Source: Mantamonas sphyraenae (taxonomy: Eukaryota; CRuMs; Mantamonadidae). Taken from it: 64,000 bases of DNA. The translations under genes were made by a program, and so were the position numbers. The notes beneath the pieces were generated by a model. It was not told the origin of the DNA, searched no databases, and saw only the letters and a program-made list of their open reading frames with translations. Shown one piece after another: positions 18,696 to 28,572 of this stretch; position 1 is the first letter of the stretch; each line of letters opens with the position of its first letter. The DNA lies in contig JAPMXV010000013.1 of assembly GCA_026936335.1 (NCBI GenBank), positions 1-64,000 on the forward strand. Reading direction: 5' to 3'.

Positions 18696-21329
18696 ATGGA
18701 CGTCCGCCAGGCACTTCTCCTCGCTGCCGAAACAGGCGACTCACAGTCTCTCACATCCCTCTTGCAACGAGGTGATGCAGACCCAAACACCTCCGACGAC
18801 TATGATATCACCCTTCTCATGCTGGCTGTTGAAAATGGCCACACTCAAGCAGCCAGCGTTTTGCTCGAATTCGGCGCAAACGTCGACGCTGCCACAGACA
18901 ACGGCTGGGCTCCTCTCATCATCGCTGCCTCCCGAGGAGACGATACTACTCTCAAACTCCTTCTTGACCACGGAGCACACGCAGACGCCGCCACAGACGC
19001 AGGCAAGACCACACTCACCTGGGCCGCGGAAGCCGGCCACACCCACGTCGTCAACATCCTTCTAGACAACGCCTGCGCCGATCCAAACGCCCAATCCTCT
19101 CTCGGTGACACGCCCCTATCATCTGCAGCCTGCAACGGCCACGCAGACACTGTCCAGACCCTCCTTGAACATGGCGCCCTTCCAAACGGCGCCCCGGGCG
19201 CCACAAGCACCCCCCTACACCATGCAGCCACCATGGGGTATGCACGCATTGCGTCTCTCCTCATCCAGCATGGTGCAGACGTCGAAGCCTTCGACAGTTC
19301 CAACAGGACGCCCTTGATTCACGCTGCTCGACATTCACACCCAGAACTCATCGCCATCCTCATCGACCAGGGTCATGCCAACGTCGCTGTCGCAGTAGGC
19401 TCCTCTCAAGGCACAGCCCTTACTGTCGCCGCAGAAGAGGGCGACCAGGCCACCGTCGAGGCCCTCTTGCAACGCGGCGCAGATCCAAACATCGCCGCCA
19501 AGGAGGGATGGACACCCCTCCTTATTGCCGCAGACTATGGACACGCGCAGGTCGTTTACTCTCTCATCGACGCTGGCGCCGACTGCAATGCCGTGCTGCC
19601 CCACGGAGGCGACACCCCTCTCCTCCTCGCCGCCACAAACAACCACATTGACGCTGCCGTCGCCCTCCTCGACCATGGAAATGCCGACGTAAACGTGTGC
19701 GACTCTGATGACACCACTCCCCTCGGCAGGGCCACCATCAACCAGCATGCGCAGATGGTCGAGATCCTCCTCCAGCACGGCGCACGCATGGAGAACGCCT
19801 GTGCAGACCAATCTGCTCTCCTGATCGCCTCGGCCTTTGGTCTCCACCAGATTGTCCTTCTTCTCCTTCGCTCCGGTGCCGATGTCTCCTCCACAAACAC
19901 CCGAGACGAGACAGCACTCCTCCTCGCCGCTCGCACTTCCTCTGAAGACACCGTCAAGGCCCTCCTGCACGCCAACGCAGACATCGACCACTGCACTGGC
20001 TATGGCGAGACCGCTCTCGTTTCAGCAATCGATTTCGGAGTACGCAACGTTGCACGCTTGCTTCTGGACAAGGGCGCCAATCCAAACATCGCTCTCGATG
20101 ATGGCAACACGGCTCTCCACATGGCCACCGATCGTGGCTACGCAGACCTTGTCACTGCTTTGCTGGACGCTGGAGCAGACATCCACGCCCAATTCAACTC
20201 TGCAACACCCTTGGTCATCGCCGCATCACGAGGCTACGCTCACATCGGCCACGCCCTTCTCCTTCACGGCGCCGATGCCAACGCATGCGACGCAAACGGA
20301 AACACTGTGGCCAAACTCGCCAAGAGCAAAATGGACTTTCGCGAGCTTTTCTCTTCTTGGTGCATCTCTCACGCCACAATCACATGCATCCTGCCCCGTC
20401 CCGCACTCTCCACCTCGTACATCAAGCCCACTGCCCTCTCAAATCCGTCCACCCACGCCCGCGTATCAAACACCCCTCCAGGCGCCACCCGTGCCTTCCG
20501 AACGCGCTCTCGCAACACCGCATACGCCTCGCGGTTCTGTGCAAGCCGCACCGCGCTCTCCTCATACGCACGCATGTCCTTCGCCACAAGGTCGTCCAGC
20601 CCCAGGCTGCTCAGCACAGACCCGGCCACTCGTGTCGCCATCCTGTCACCCCACACCGTCAGCAGCGGCACTCCTGCCCACAGCACATCCGTTGCTGTCC
20701 CATGTGCGTTGTACAAAGGCGTGTCCAGAAACAGGTGTGCGTATGCCTTCACCTGCAGGTGGATCTTTGCCGGCATCGGATCTGTAAACAGCAGACGCGA
20801 CGCGTCCAACCCCTGTCGTGAGGCCTCTCGCTTCAGATGCGCCTCTGCTGCGTCTCCGCTCATCCGTTGCAACCACAGAATGGAGTTGGGCACCCGCTTC
20901 AGGATCGACACCCACACCGCAAACGTCTTCGGGTCAATCTTGTACAGCTGGTTGAAAGAGCAGTACACAAATGTGCCCGACTCCACACTCGGCAGGCCAT
21001 ACACCTCAGGTGCCTCTCTTTCAGCAAGCGACGCATCAAACTGCTCCAGTGGCCGTGCCTGCGCATCGTCGTTTGCGAAAAAGCACCCGGGCATATATGC
21101 CACATGCTCGCTCACCTGCTTCGTATGCTCAGGGGGGACCACATGCCGGTCCGTGATCATGTACCCTACGTACTGCGCGCCCAGCGAGCCCATAAACCCT
21201 TGGAACCCCGCTTGGATCGGCGCCGGCTCGAGCGCAAAGATCTCGTTTCTCTCGCCTTCCGTGTACCCGGCCGTGTTCACCAGCACCTGCACCTTGTCTG
21301 CGTGTATCACTGCAGCCGCTTGGCCGTGA
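18696..21329 (+). CDS. Second ankyrin-repeat protein; C-terminus uncertain
   Basis: Starts at ATG 18696 (MDVRQALLLAAETGD, context CCACCATGG). About 16 ankyrin repeats are clear up to ~20,360 (GNTVAKLAKSKMDFRELF), around residue 555. Beyond that the frame stays open to a stop at 21327-21329, but this part is exactly antisense to a well-conserved TPR/glycosyltransferase gene and looks like an antisense shadow. All three forward frames are open until at least 20,787, so no unspliced stop exists near the natural end. Either the last coding part is spliced to a short exon I cannot place, or the gene truly reads through the antisense of its neighbour, or it lost its original 3' end. Full frame: 877 aa. 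The repeat region is solid; the end is not. Confidence 0.65.
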   Translation: MDVRQALLLAAETGDSQSLTSLLQRGDADPNTSDDYDITLLMLAVENGHTQAASVLLEFGANVDAATDNGWAPLIIAASRGDDTTLKLLLDHGAHADAATDAGKTTLTWAAEAGHTHVVNILLDNACADPNAQSSLGDTPLSSAACNGHADTVQTLLEHGALPNGAPGATSTPLHHAATMGYARIASLLIQHGADVEAFDSSNRTPLIHAARHSHPELIAILIDQGHANVAVAVGSSQGTALTVAAEEGDQATVEALLQRGADPNIAAKEGWTPLLIAADYGHAQVVYSLIDAGADCNAVLPHGGDTPLLLAATNNHIDAAVALLDHGNADVNVCDSDDTTPLGRATINQHAQMVEILLQHGARMENACADQSALLIASAFGLHQIVLLLLRSGADVSSTNTRDETALLLAARTSSEDTVKALLHANADIDHCTGYGETALVSAIDFGVRNVARLLLDKGANPNIALDDGNTALHMATDRGYADLVTALLDAGADIHAQFNSATPLVIAASRGYAHIGHALLLHGADANACDANGNTVAKLAKSKMDFRELFSSWCISHATITCILPRPALSTSYIKPTALSNPSTHARVSNTPPGATRAFRTRSRNTAYASRFCASRTALSSYARMSFATRSSSPRLLSTDPATRVAILSPHTVSSGTPAHSTSVAVPCALYKGVSRNRCAYAFTCRWIFAGIGSVNSRRDASNPCREASRFRCASAASPLIRCNHRMELGTRFRIDTHTANVFGSILYSWLKEQYTNVPDSTLGRPYTSGASLSASDASNCSSGRACASSFAKKHPGIYATCSLTCFVCSGGTTCRSVIMYPTYCAPSEPINPWNPAWIGAGSSAKISFLSPSVYPAVFTSTCTLSACITAAAWP

Positions 21330-23068
21330 CCCATCGCAGACAGATCTCGAAACACGTCGCACGCATCCTCAGCCCCGCGTCGCCACACGCTCCCGTCACC
21401 TGCGTTCAGCGCGTAGCAGTGCACCTTGACGCGTGACCGGTCGTGCCATTTGTACGCACTCTGCATTGCCTTTGTAACAGGATGGTCCTTAAAGTCCGCC
21501 GAAATGTAGCCCATGTTTACACGCTTGGTTGTTCCCAGACACGACTTGCTCTCCAGCTTCTTCAGGCCGAGTTCCCGCACACGCAGCGACGCACGCTCTG
21601 CATGCGCCTTGGCAATGTCCAACAGCCGCCCAGGCGACAGTGGGTACGCCAGCGCCATGAACGGATGCACACACTCGTGTTGGTTCGCTGCCAGCGGTCC
21701 TGCAAGTTCCTTGGCCAAAATCTCGTCCAGCTCCGCAAACACCTCCTCCCGCTTGCTCCAATCGCCCGCAAATGTTTTCGTGTACACCAGATTGCACAGG
21801 GCATAGTCTGCACTCGGGTCCAATGTACGTGCCTTGGTGTACAGTGCCACCGCCTCATCGATCCGCTTTTCTTCCTTGGCCATGTCCGCAAGGTGCGAGT
21901 AGATGATGCCCACCTGGCTGTCCAGCGATTGTGCTTTTGCAAACATCTTGCGTGCCGTCTCGTAGTCCCCATCGCTCTTGTACGCTCGCCCCAGATTGAT
22001 CCACCCCGTGACAAAACTCGGATCCGCCTCCACAGACCGCTCGTACAGCTTCTTGGCCATCTTTTGCTGTTCGGGGTCTCCATACGACCCATGCGCATTT
22101 GCTTTGCTGTTCAAAAGGCCCACATGGTTCGGGTTTAGCTTTAGGCCTCGTTCAAAAAGCTCCAAAGCCGCCTGCAGCTGGCCACGTTGCGACAGCAAAT
22201 TGCCCAATGCATGCAGTCCCTCCACAAACGTCGGTTTGATCCGTATGGATTCGCGCAACAGTCCCTCCGCCTTGTCTGTGTTTCCCTCGTCCGATTCCAG
22301 CGTCGCCAGGTTGAACAGCGCCTCTGCAGACCCAGGTGCCACCTTGACAGCTCGCTCCAACAGAGGCCGTGCACGTTTGCGCCCGCGTGCGCTCCCATCC
22401 ACTTCTGTGTACGTCGTCCCTGCGTTGACAAGCAGCGCCACATCGTCTGGGTTGTGCTTCAGAGCCGCTTCAAACACCTTTAGGCTCTCGTGTGGACGTC
22501 CTTGCCGCTTCAGGATCAGTCCAATGTTGTTACTGCACTGTGCATGGTCGGGTTTCACCTTGACACACAACCGGAAGCGCTCCAGAGCGTCCACCGCCTG
22601 GCCCAGCTGCTGCATCACCACTCCCAGTCGAAAGTTTACGTCTGGCGACTGTGGCATGATCCGCGACATCTGCATGTACAGTTGCAGTGCGTCTTTCCAC
22701 AGTCCCATCCCCTCCTTTGCCATGGCCAGATTGAAATGTGCCAGAGGCTGCGTCCCGTCCAGCACCAGCGCCGCCTCAAAGCAAGCCGCCGCCTCACGCG
22801 GATCGCCCCGGTTGCCGTGAAACACCCCTCGGTTCATCAGCGACGTGTATGACGGCTCCGGCGTCGGGTCGTCGCACTCCCCTCGTCGAGCCTGCGTCTC
22901 CATCGGCTTCACCTCAAAGCGCAGCGGCTCGGGAGTCGCTTGCTTCGGCTCCGCTCGCTTTCGCACCGGTTTGCCTCGCGTACTCGGTTTGGCCTCACTC
23001 ACAGCACAGTGCAAAAGCACACATACCAGCATCACAAGCGCCACCTCGGCTCGTCTGCCCGCCTTCAT
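20369..23068 (-). CDS. TPR / O-GlcNAc-transferase-type (GT41) protein with a signal peptide
   Basis: 899 aa, single exon, from ATG 23068. Residues 1-27 form a classic signal peptide: KAGRR, then a hydrophobic VALVMLVCVLLHCAV core and a SEA|K-like cleavage site. Residues ~80-440 are about ten TPRs. The C-terminal catalytic region matches GT41: GYISADFKDHP near 524 (base/substrate His), NTAGYTEGERNE, PIQAGFQGF, FNQLYKIDP near 708 (UDP-binding Lys), LKRVPNSILWL, and YNAHGTATDVLWAGVP near 787 (His and Thr contacts). All residues I can check are intact, and the motifs are OGT-like rather than SPY-like. Cytosolic/nuclear OGT has no signal peptide, so an ER/Golgi luminal or secreted role is suggested. 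Divergent from the UPF0488-like gene. Confidence 0.92.
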   Translation of the reverse strand: MKAGRRAEVALVMLVCVLLHCAVSEAKPSTRGKPVRKRAEPKQATPEPLRFEVKPMETQARRGECDDPTPEPSYTSLMNRGVFHGNRGDPREAAACFEAALVLDGTQPLAHFNLAMAKEGMGLWKDALQLYMQMSRIMPQSPDVNFRLGVVMQQLGQAVDALERFRLCVKVKPDHAQCSNNIGLILKRQGRPHESLKVFEAALKHNPDDVALLVNAGTTYTEVDGSARGRKRARPLLERAVKVAPGSAEALFNLATLESDEGNTDKAEGLLRESIRIKPTFVEGLHALGNLLSQRGQLQAALELFERGLKLNPNHVGLLNSKANAHGSYGDPEQQKMAKKLYERSVEADPSFVTGWINLGRAYKSDGDYETARKMFAKAQSLDSQVGIIYSHLADMAKEEKRIDEAVALYTKARTLDPSADYALCNLVYTKTFAGDWSKREEVFAELDEILAKELAGPLAANQHECVHPFMALAYPLSPGRLLDIAKAHAERASLRVRELGLKKLESKSCLGTTKRVNMGYISADFKDHPVTKAMQSAYKWHDRSRVKVHCYALNAGDGSVWRRGAEDACDVFRDLSAMGHGQAAAVIHADKVQVLVNTAGYTEGERNEIFALEPAPIQAGFQGFMGSLGAQYVGYMITDRHVVPPEHTKQVSEHVAYMPGCFFANDDAQARPLEQFDASLAEREAPEVYGLPSVESGTFVYCSFNQLYKIDPKTFAVWVSILKRVPNSILWLQRMSGDAAEAHLKREASRQGLDASRLLFTDPMPAKIHLQVKAYAHLFLDTPLYNAHGTATDVLWAGVPLLTVWGDRMATRVAGSVLSSLGLDDLVAKDMRAYEESAVRLAQNREAYAVLRERVRKARVAPGGVFDTRAWVDGFERAVGLMYEVESAGRGRMHVIVA

Positions 23069-23115
23069 CACACAACATGCAGTGGCACACGCCGCGCACC
23101 CCGGCCCATCCTCAC

Positions 23116-23577
23116 ATGAGCACCAAGGGCAACAAGGGCAAAGCCAAGGGCAAGGGCAAAAAGGAACGATTCGACGACTCTCTGGATGAAGCCACCAAGT
23201 ATGAACTGGAGGTGCAGTGGTGCATCGACCAGCTCGAACTCGGCCTCCAGCGCCCGCATGACAAGGACCAAGAAAAGCAATCCAAGAGCGTCATCAAGAA
23301 GCTCAACAACCCCAAACTGTTCAAACCCAAGAAGCGCCAGCTCATGCACGTCGTCTTTGGCGACTACAAGGGCATGATGCGAAGTGAGGACGCCTACAGG
23401 CAAATGCTTGTCGCCCAAGGCAAGCTCGCTCCCTCCGACGACGCAGAAGACGAATCGAGCTCCACTGCAGACACGACAGACGATGACAAACAAACCACAC
23501 AGTCCTCCAATGATGCCAGCGAGTCGGTTTCCGACTCACAAGACGACACGCAAGAGGCGTCCTCCAGCAACGAATGA
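23116..23577 (+). CDS. UPF0488 / C8orf33-like small protein
   Basis: 153 aa from ATG 23116 (MSTKGNKGKAKGKG). The core WCIDQLELGLQ followed, after ~30 residues, by KKRQLMHVVFGDYKGMM matches the UPF0488 family (human C8orf33), whose members carry a basic N-terminus, an E-W-C-x2-QLExGL helix and a RQxM-x3-FGDYR motif. The C-terminal third is acidic and Ser/Thr-rich. The function of the family is little known; nuclear or chromatin association has been suggested in animals. An in-frame ATG at 23077 would add 13 residues and leave only 8 bp to the divergent glycosyltransferase start. Confidence 0.78.
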   Translation: MSTKGNKGKAKGKGKKERFDDSLDEATKYELEVQWCIDQLELGLQRPHDKDQEKQSKSVIKKLNNPKLFKPKKRQLMHVVFGDYKGMMRSEDAYRQMLVAQGKLAPSDDAEDESSSTADTTDDDKQTTQSSNDASESVSDSQDDTQEASSSNE

Positions 23578-23619
23578 ACTGAACTCCTCAGAACACCAAA
23601 ACTCTCCTCCATTGCCCCA

Positions 23620-26600
23620 TCACTCGTCCTTGTTCTTCCACCACAACGCGATAAATGCTACAATGCGCACAGCCACGCCCATCAGCGCCAGGGCAAGCAA
23701 ACACTCGTGGATCGCCGGCAATTCGTTCTCGTCGCCCAGAACATACCCGACATGACGCAGGATCGGATCCACTGGCACAGCTTCTGGGAACCGAATCAGC
23801 TCAATTCGGATAAGGGCTTCCATCATCCAGCGTGCAAACGAGGCGTATGTGGCCATTTCCGCCACTGGTCCCATGTCCACCAGTTCCCTCAGCGTCGGCG
23901 AACTGCCCGCAAACATCGTCGCGATCAGCGCAACCACCACCCCGCTCAGCTGCGCCTGAGTGGGCTTCAGAAGAATGCTCACCAGCTGTCCCATACCACT
24001 GGCACACCAGAATCCAGCCAGAAGGACCAGGTAAAAGTCGCCAAGCGAACTGCGAGGGCTCACCAAAGGATACTGCACGCTCAAAAACACCAGCGGCGCA
24101 AATACCATCTGCGGCATTGCTGCAGAGATTTTGGCCATAAAGTAAGCGCTGACGCTCAACCCTGCCCTTGCGTCCCTGCGCAGCGTCACCTTTTCGTTGC
24201 CAAAGTGCTTCAGACTCGCCTGCATCGCACACATCCCCACCGCCATCGACGTCAAACTGGCACGCGCAATCAGCGTCGTCACGTCGCCATTGAAATAGAT
24301 GGAGCCCAGCACGGCCCCGGCAATCCACATCAGCGCATTGTCCAGCAGCACGCTGCGCACATCACGCGCTTGTTGCACCAACGAGCGCCACGTGCACAAC
24401 GCGTACTGCACATGCCACGGTGCAATCTGGCGCCCGCTTTTGTCTTCTGACTTTGACACCACCATCGATGGCAACGACGAAAGTGACGACGACAGCGTCG
24501 ACGTAAACGACGACTCGCGCTCCCTGCCCTCGCTCCTTTCGCTCTCCTCCATTTCCAGCGAGCTCGTCGAGCGGTATCGTGTGTCCCTTTCCCTCCATTC
24601 GCTCACGAGGTCCACATCGCCGCTGTCTGTGATCACGTCCAGGAAAAAGTCGGCAGGGTTCTCGTGCAGCGGCAGCTGAAAGCCCAGCTCCTGAAAGTAC
24701 GGCAGTGCACTGTTTGTTGGCCCAAGGTATACGGGTTTGCCTCCTTTGGCCAGCAGCAGCACATCGTCCAGCATCTGAAAGATGCTGAACCGTGGCTGGT
24801 GGATCACACAAACGATCGTCAGACCCTTGGACGCCATTGCCCGCAGCGCTTCCATCACAGCCATGCTCGACGTCGCATCCAGTCCACTGGTGGGTTCGTC
24901 CAGAAACAACACCGTCGGGTCACTCACCAGCTCCATGCCGATGTTGCATCGTTTGCGCTGCCCACCCGAAATCCCTCGCACATCTTCGTCGCCGATCCGC
25001 GAGTGCCGCACCCCGTACAAGTCCAGCAGCTCGATCACATTGCGCACAAGCATCCGTTTGTCCGCATAGCTCTTCTTCTTGCTCAGACGTACAAACGCGT
25101 TGAAGCGCAGCAGCTCCTTGACGGTTTGGTCTCGCAGCATGATGTCCTCCTGCGGCACAAATCCAAACAGCCGCGAGTAGTTGCGCATACTATCCTCTTC
25201 CCCGTTGATGTGGATGCTCCCACTTGTCGGTTGCACCTTGCCACTCAGCAGCGACATGAACGTCGATTTGCCCGCTCCGGACGGACCCATGATGGCCGTC
25301 AACCGCCCATGCCGAATGCTCCCGGAGACACGATCCATGATCTTGCGTCCGCTCGGCAAACGCAGCGTCAGGTTTTGGAACGTGAAATCAATTGTGAAAT
25401 CCTTCTCTTTGATGCCTTGGATGCCGGTCTGGCCCTTGAACGTGCGGATCTCCTCGTCCATCAGCAGCGGCTGCTCCAAGTCCGCCCCCGTGGCGCTGGA
25501 CGTAGATTCAGACCTCTTTTGAGCCAATTTGCTCATGCGAATCAGGTCGCGGCGCACACGGTCACGCTGAGCACGTCGCTCCTCGCGAAGCTTGCGCACC
25601 AGCCGACGTATTCCGTAGCCGCCCACCAACACAATGAGGAGCAGCAAATGGCCGCTGTAGGCGCCCGCTTGGCTCTTTGTCCCTGGTGGGCAAAGGCTCA
25701 GGAACCCACAGGTACGTGGCTTCAGCGAGCCCTCTCGGCAAAAAAACCCGCGCGGACAGATCTCCTTGGCCGCAGGCGAGCGGCAAAAGTAGCCTGCAGG
25801 ACACTGCTGCGGGATTTGGGTGCCTGCGGGGCAATATGTGCGCGACGGGCACTCCTGCTTGCCTGTGGGGAGGGCGCAAAAGTGGCCAGCTGGACACGGA
25901 TCTGCGCGCACAGACCCAGTCGGGCAGAAGGACGTCTGGTCGTTGATCTTCTTGCGCGCACGGTCGAACATGGTGGGACACACCGTGGGTTCCATCACGT
26001 CGGGTGTGGGGCAGTATGCGCCCGCAGGACAGCGCATGTCCACGTTGGTCGTGATGACACTCAATGTCGTGCGGTTGAATCCGGTGATGGTCGTGTTGGA
26101 ACGCGCCAGCGGACAAAAGTCACCGGCAGAGCAGTTGAAGAGGACGTCGCGTTGGCCACTCACGGAGTACAGGCCCTGGGGCACAGGGAACGGAAGCAGA
26201 TCCGGCAACGCGCAGATCAAGCCACTCGGGCAAGGCACAGGTGCCACAAGCCCCTTTGACATGCATGTCGTTGCTTTGCTGTCATCAATGGGACAGCGCA
26301 GGGGAAATGCCAGACCTTCAATGGGACACATGTACCCCTCGGGGCACTCCAGCAGGATGCCCCCGGGAGAAAAGAAGCCAGGCGGAGTCTTGCGCTTGGC
26401 CAGCGGGTACGGAGCATACTCACCAAAGCCCAACCGGTAGGTGTTGGGCAGGGTCATGGCCGGACAATGCACAGACGTGTGGCACGACGAGCGGTAGTCG
26501 ACAAAGTCGAGCAACTGCAACGGCTTGTCTCGCCCTGCACCCAGTGCACAGGCACTCTTGAACGGAAGCAAAGCAGGGTGCGCACCAGGATCCTCGCGCA

Positions 26601-28490
26601 GGAGCTTACAGATTGTGACAAAGCGGCGATGCGCACGCACATGAATGGCCGGCTTTCGCCGCACCGAAAACAGGTGCTGCGAGTTGGACGACATCGTCAT
26701 GATGCTCAGTTGGTCCACACTCGTTGTGCTTTGCAGCGGATCCACCACAATCAACCCGCCACCCATGAGGTCACACTGCTCCTGCAGGGCAAACATCTTT
26801 TGCTCCAGACCGTAGTTCAGTGCCAGCACGTAGTACAGAGCGTGTGATCGTGGGTTTGTGGCCGGCGACGGGTTCTCACCGTTCGCCAACACCATGGCTA
26901 GAGAAGGCTCCTTGAATCCAACGTCGATTTCGTGCGGGTAGCCATCGCTCAGCGGCTGTTCCGCCTGCACAACCGACAATGGCGCGTTGAGGCATGGTCC
27001 TCCCGCCACAGCGCGATACTGCGTTGCCGAGGCACAGGGAGCCCAGGTGGCTTGACGACACACGGGATTGTCCACTTGCTTGCCGCACGGAGACTGGAGA
27101 ATGTCCATCCGAGACAACTCGGGCACTCCCTGCACCACAACCGACGACGTTTGCCGTGTTGGATGCACCAGCACCAGCACCAGCCAGCCCATCTGCGACG
27201 GGTAAGCAAAATCTGCGGAGAAGCAGGCTGTGATCAGTCGCACGCTGCTGATCGCAAGCTCTGGCTGTCCCGTGGTGTACAAAGTACTCAGCGCCGTGCG
27301 CTCCAGCGTGTACGTGGCATCTCCAGATACCACAGAGAGGTCAAACGCAGACACGGTAGCATCGTCGTGGACCAACAGAAGCGAACGCCACTTGCTGGCC
27401 CAGCTGCAGCGTGAATCCGGGCGCAGCACAAAGTCCACGGGATTCAACGCCGTCGCGTGGTGTTCCACTTGCACATACAGGCGCTTGTTGTCTGCAAACG
27501 GCACACCACCCGGAGCGAGGAAGCGCAACACTGTCGGCGTGTCTTCAATGTTGTCGCAGCTCCAGACCCTTCGCATTTCAAAGCGAAATTGCACCTGCCC
27601 ATTGCCCAGGTACTCTTTGATGAGCAGGCCCCACGTCGTGTTGCGTCCATTGGGCATGTCCAGGTACAACACGCTCTGCACAAACTCCTCCTGTTTCACA
27701 TGGTCGTTGCTGGGCGGTTTCGCACGCACTTGAGTTTGCGATCATTTCACGTTCCCGTGTGAGAGGGCCGCACGTTTTCTCCTGTGACGGGTCACATCAC
27801 GCTCCACTTACATGTTTTGCACACGCGCAGCGATTCGATGTCATCAATGACGCTCAAACGCACGATCATGATCTCCCTGGAGATGAGGTACGCTGGGGAA
27901 CCTCGCAGGGACTGAAGAGCAGGCGGAGTGACAGAGTTGTTGCTCTCAACTGTGAAGCGCCTGTTGTTGTACGTCGAAAGACGCACGCGATGGATGCCAC
28001 TGTTGTCGTAGTCATACTGTGGTGGAATGGGCTCTGTGTGTAGCGGGTACGGCTTGCTGGACTGACTCGTCGAAAAGTCGACAATCTGCACGCTGCCGTC
28101 GCCCGTGGCCAGTGCCACGAGGGCAGGGTAGCCAAAGGTTTGGCCCAACGGACGTACACTGTCGTATGTGAGCGTATCGTTTGGTCCAAAGTATGGCACA
28201 GGCACCATCGACGTCACGTGCTCGCAGTGTCCCGTGGCAGCCATCTCCTGCTCCGAACACAGCGTGTAGTTGCCTCGCTCGCTGTCAATCACCAACGACG
28301 ACAAATTCTTCATCTCGGCCGAGAACGGGTTGGAACCAGCACACCACTCAGACTCTGTGCTCGACGATAGACCCACACGGCCCAGACAAGGCAGCGTTGC
28401 GTTTCCAGGACAACCCAGACCATGCACCTGAATAGCCACCACCAGACACCATACGCATGCAAGGAGAAACGATGCAACGCCACGTCGCAT
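23620..28490 (-). CDS. ABCG-type transporter with a large Cys-rich ectodomain
   Basis: Two exons, 28490-27812 and 27728-23620 (83-bp intron; donor ACAT|GTAAGT, acceptor CTCAAG), 1,595 aa. An N-terminal signal peptide (MRRGVASFLLACVWCLVVA) leads into a ~700-residue ectodomain with N-glycosylation sites, ending in a dense run of CPxG..C units (CPAGHFCALP, CPSRTYCPAG, CPAGYFC). A first membrane span (HLLLLIVLVGGYGI) and a basic cytosolic linker follow. The ABC domain has GPSGAGKST (Walker A, ~residue 1040), ISGGQRKR (signature) and FLDEPTSGLD (Walker B). A C-terminal ABC2-type membrane domain completes the half-transporter. This order matches the plant ABCG24/28-like branch, also seen in several protists. 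Substrate unknown. Divergent from nitronate monooxygenase, 82 bp between starts. Confidence 0.93.
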
Positions 28491-28572
28491 TGCTCTCTGT
28501 CGCTGATTTAAGATTCTGGGTCGGCCCGCGCACACGCACGCGCACCCAATCCCAACTCCACTACGCGACGAC

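Noticed and set aside
24664..26259. 531-codon plus-strand frame opposite the ABCG gene
   Set aside because: Antisense to the ABC domain with its Walker and signature motifs; no independent features.
27792..28490. Separate small secreted protein upstream of the ABCG gene
   Set aside because: A donor (ACAT|GTAAGT) and an acceptor (CTCAAG) 83 bp apart join it in frame to the transporter, which otherwise would start on a GTG and lack a signal peptide.
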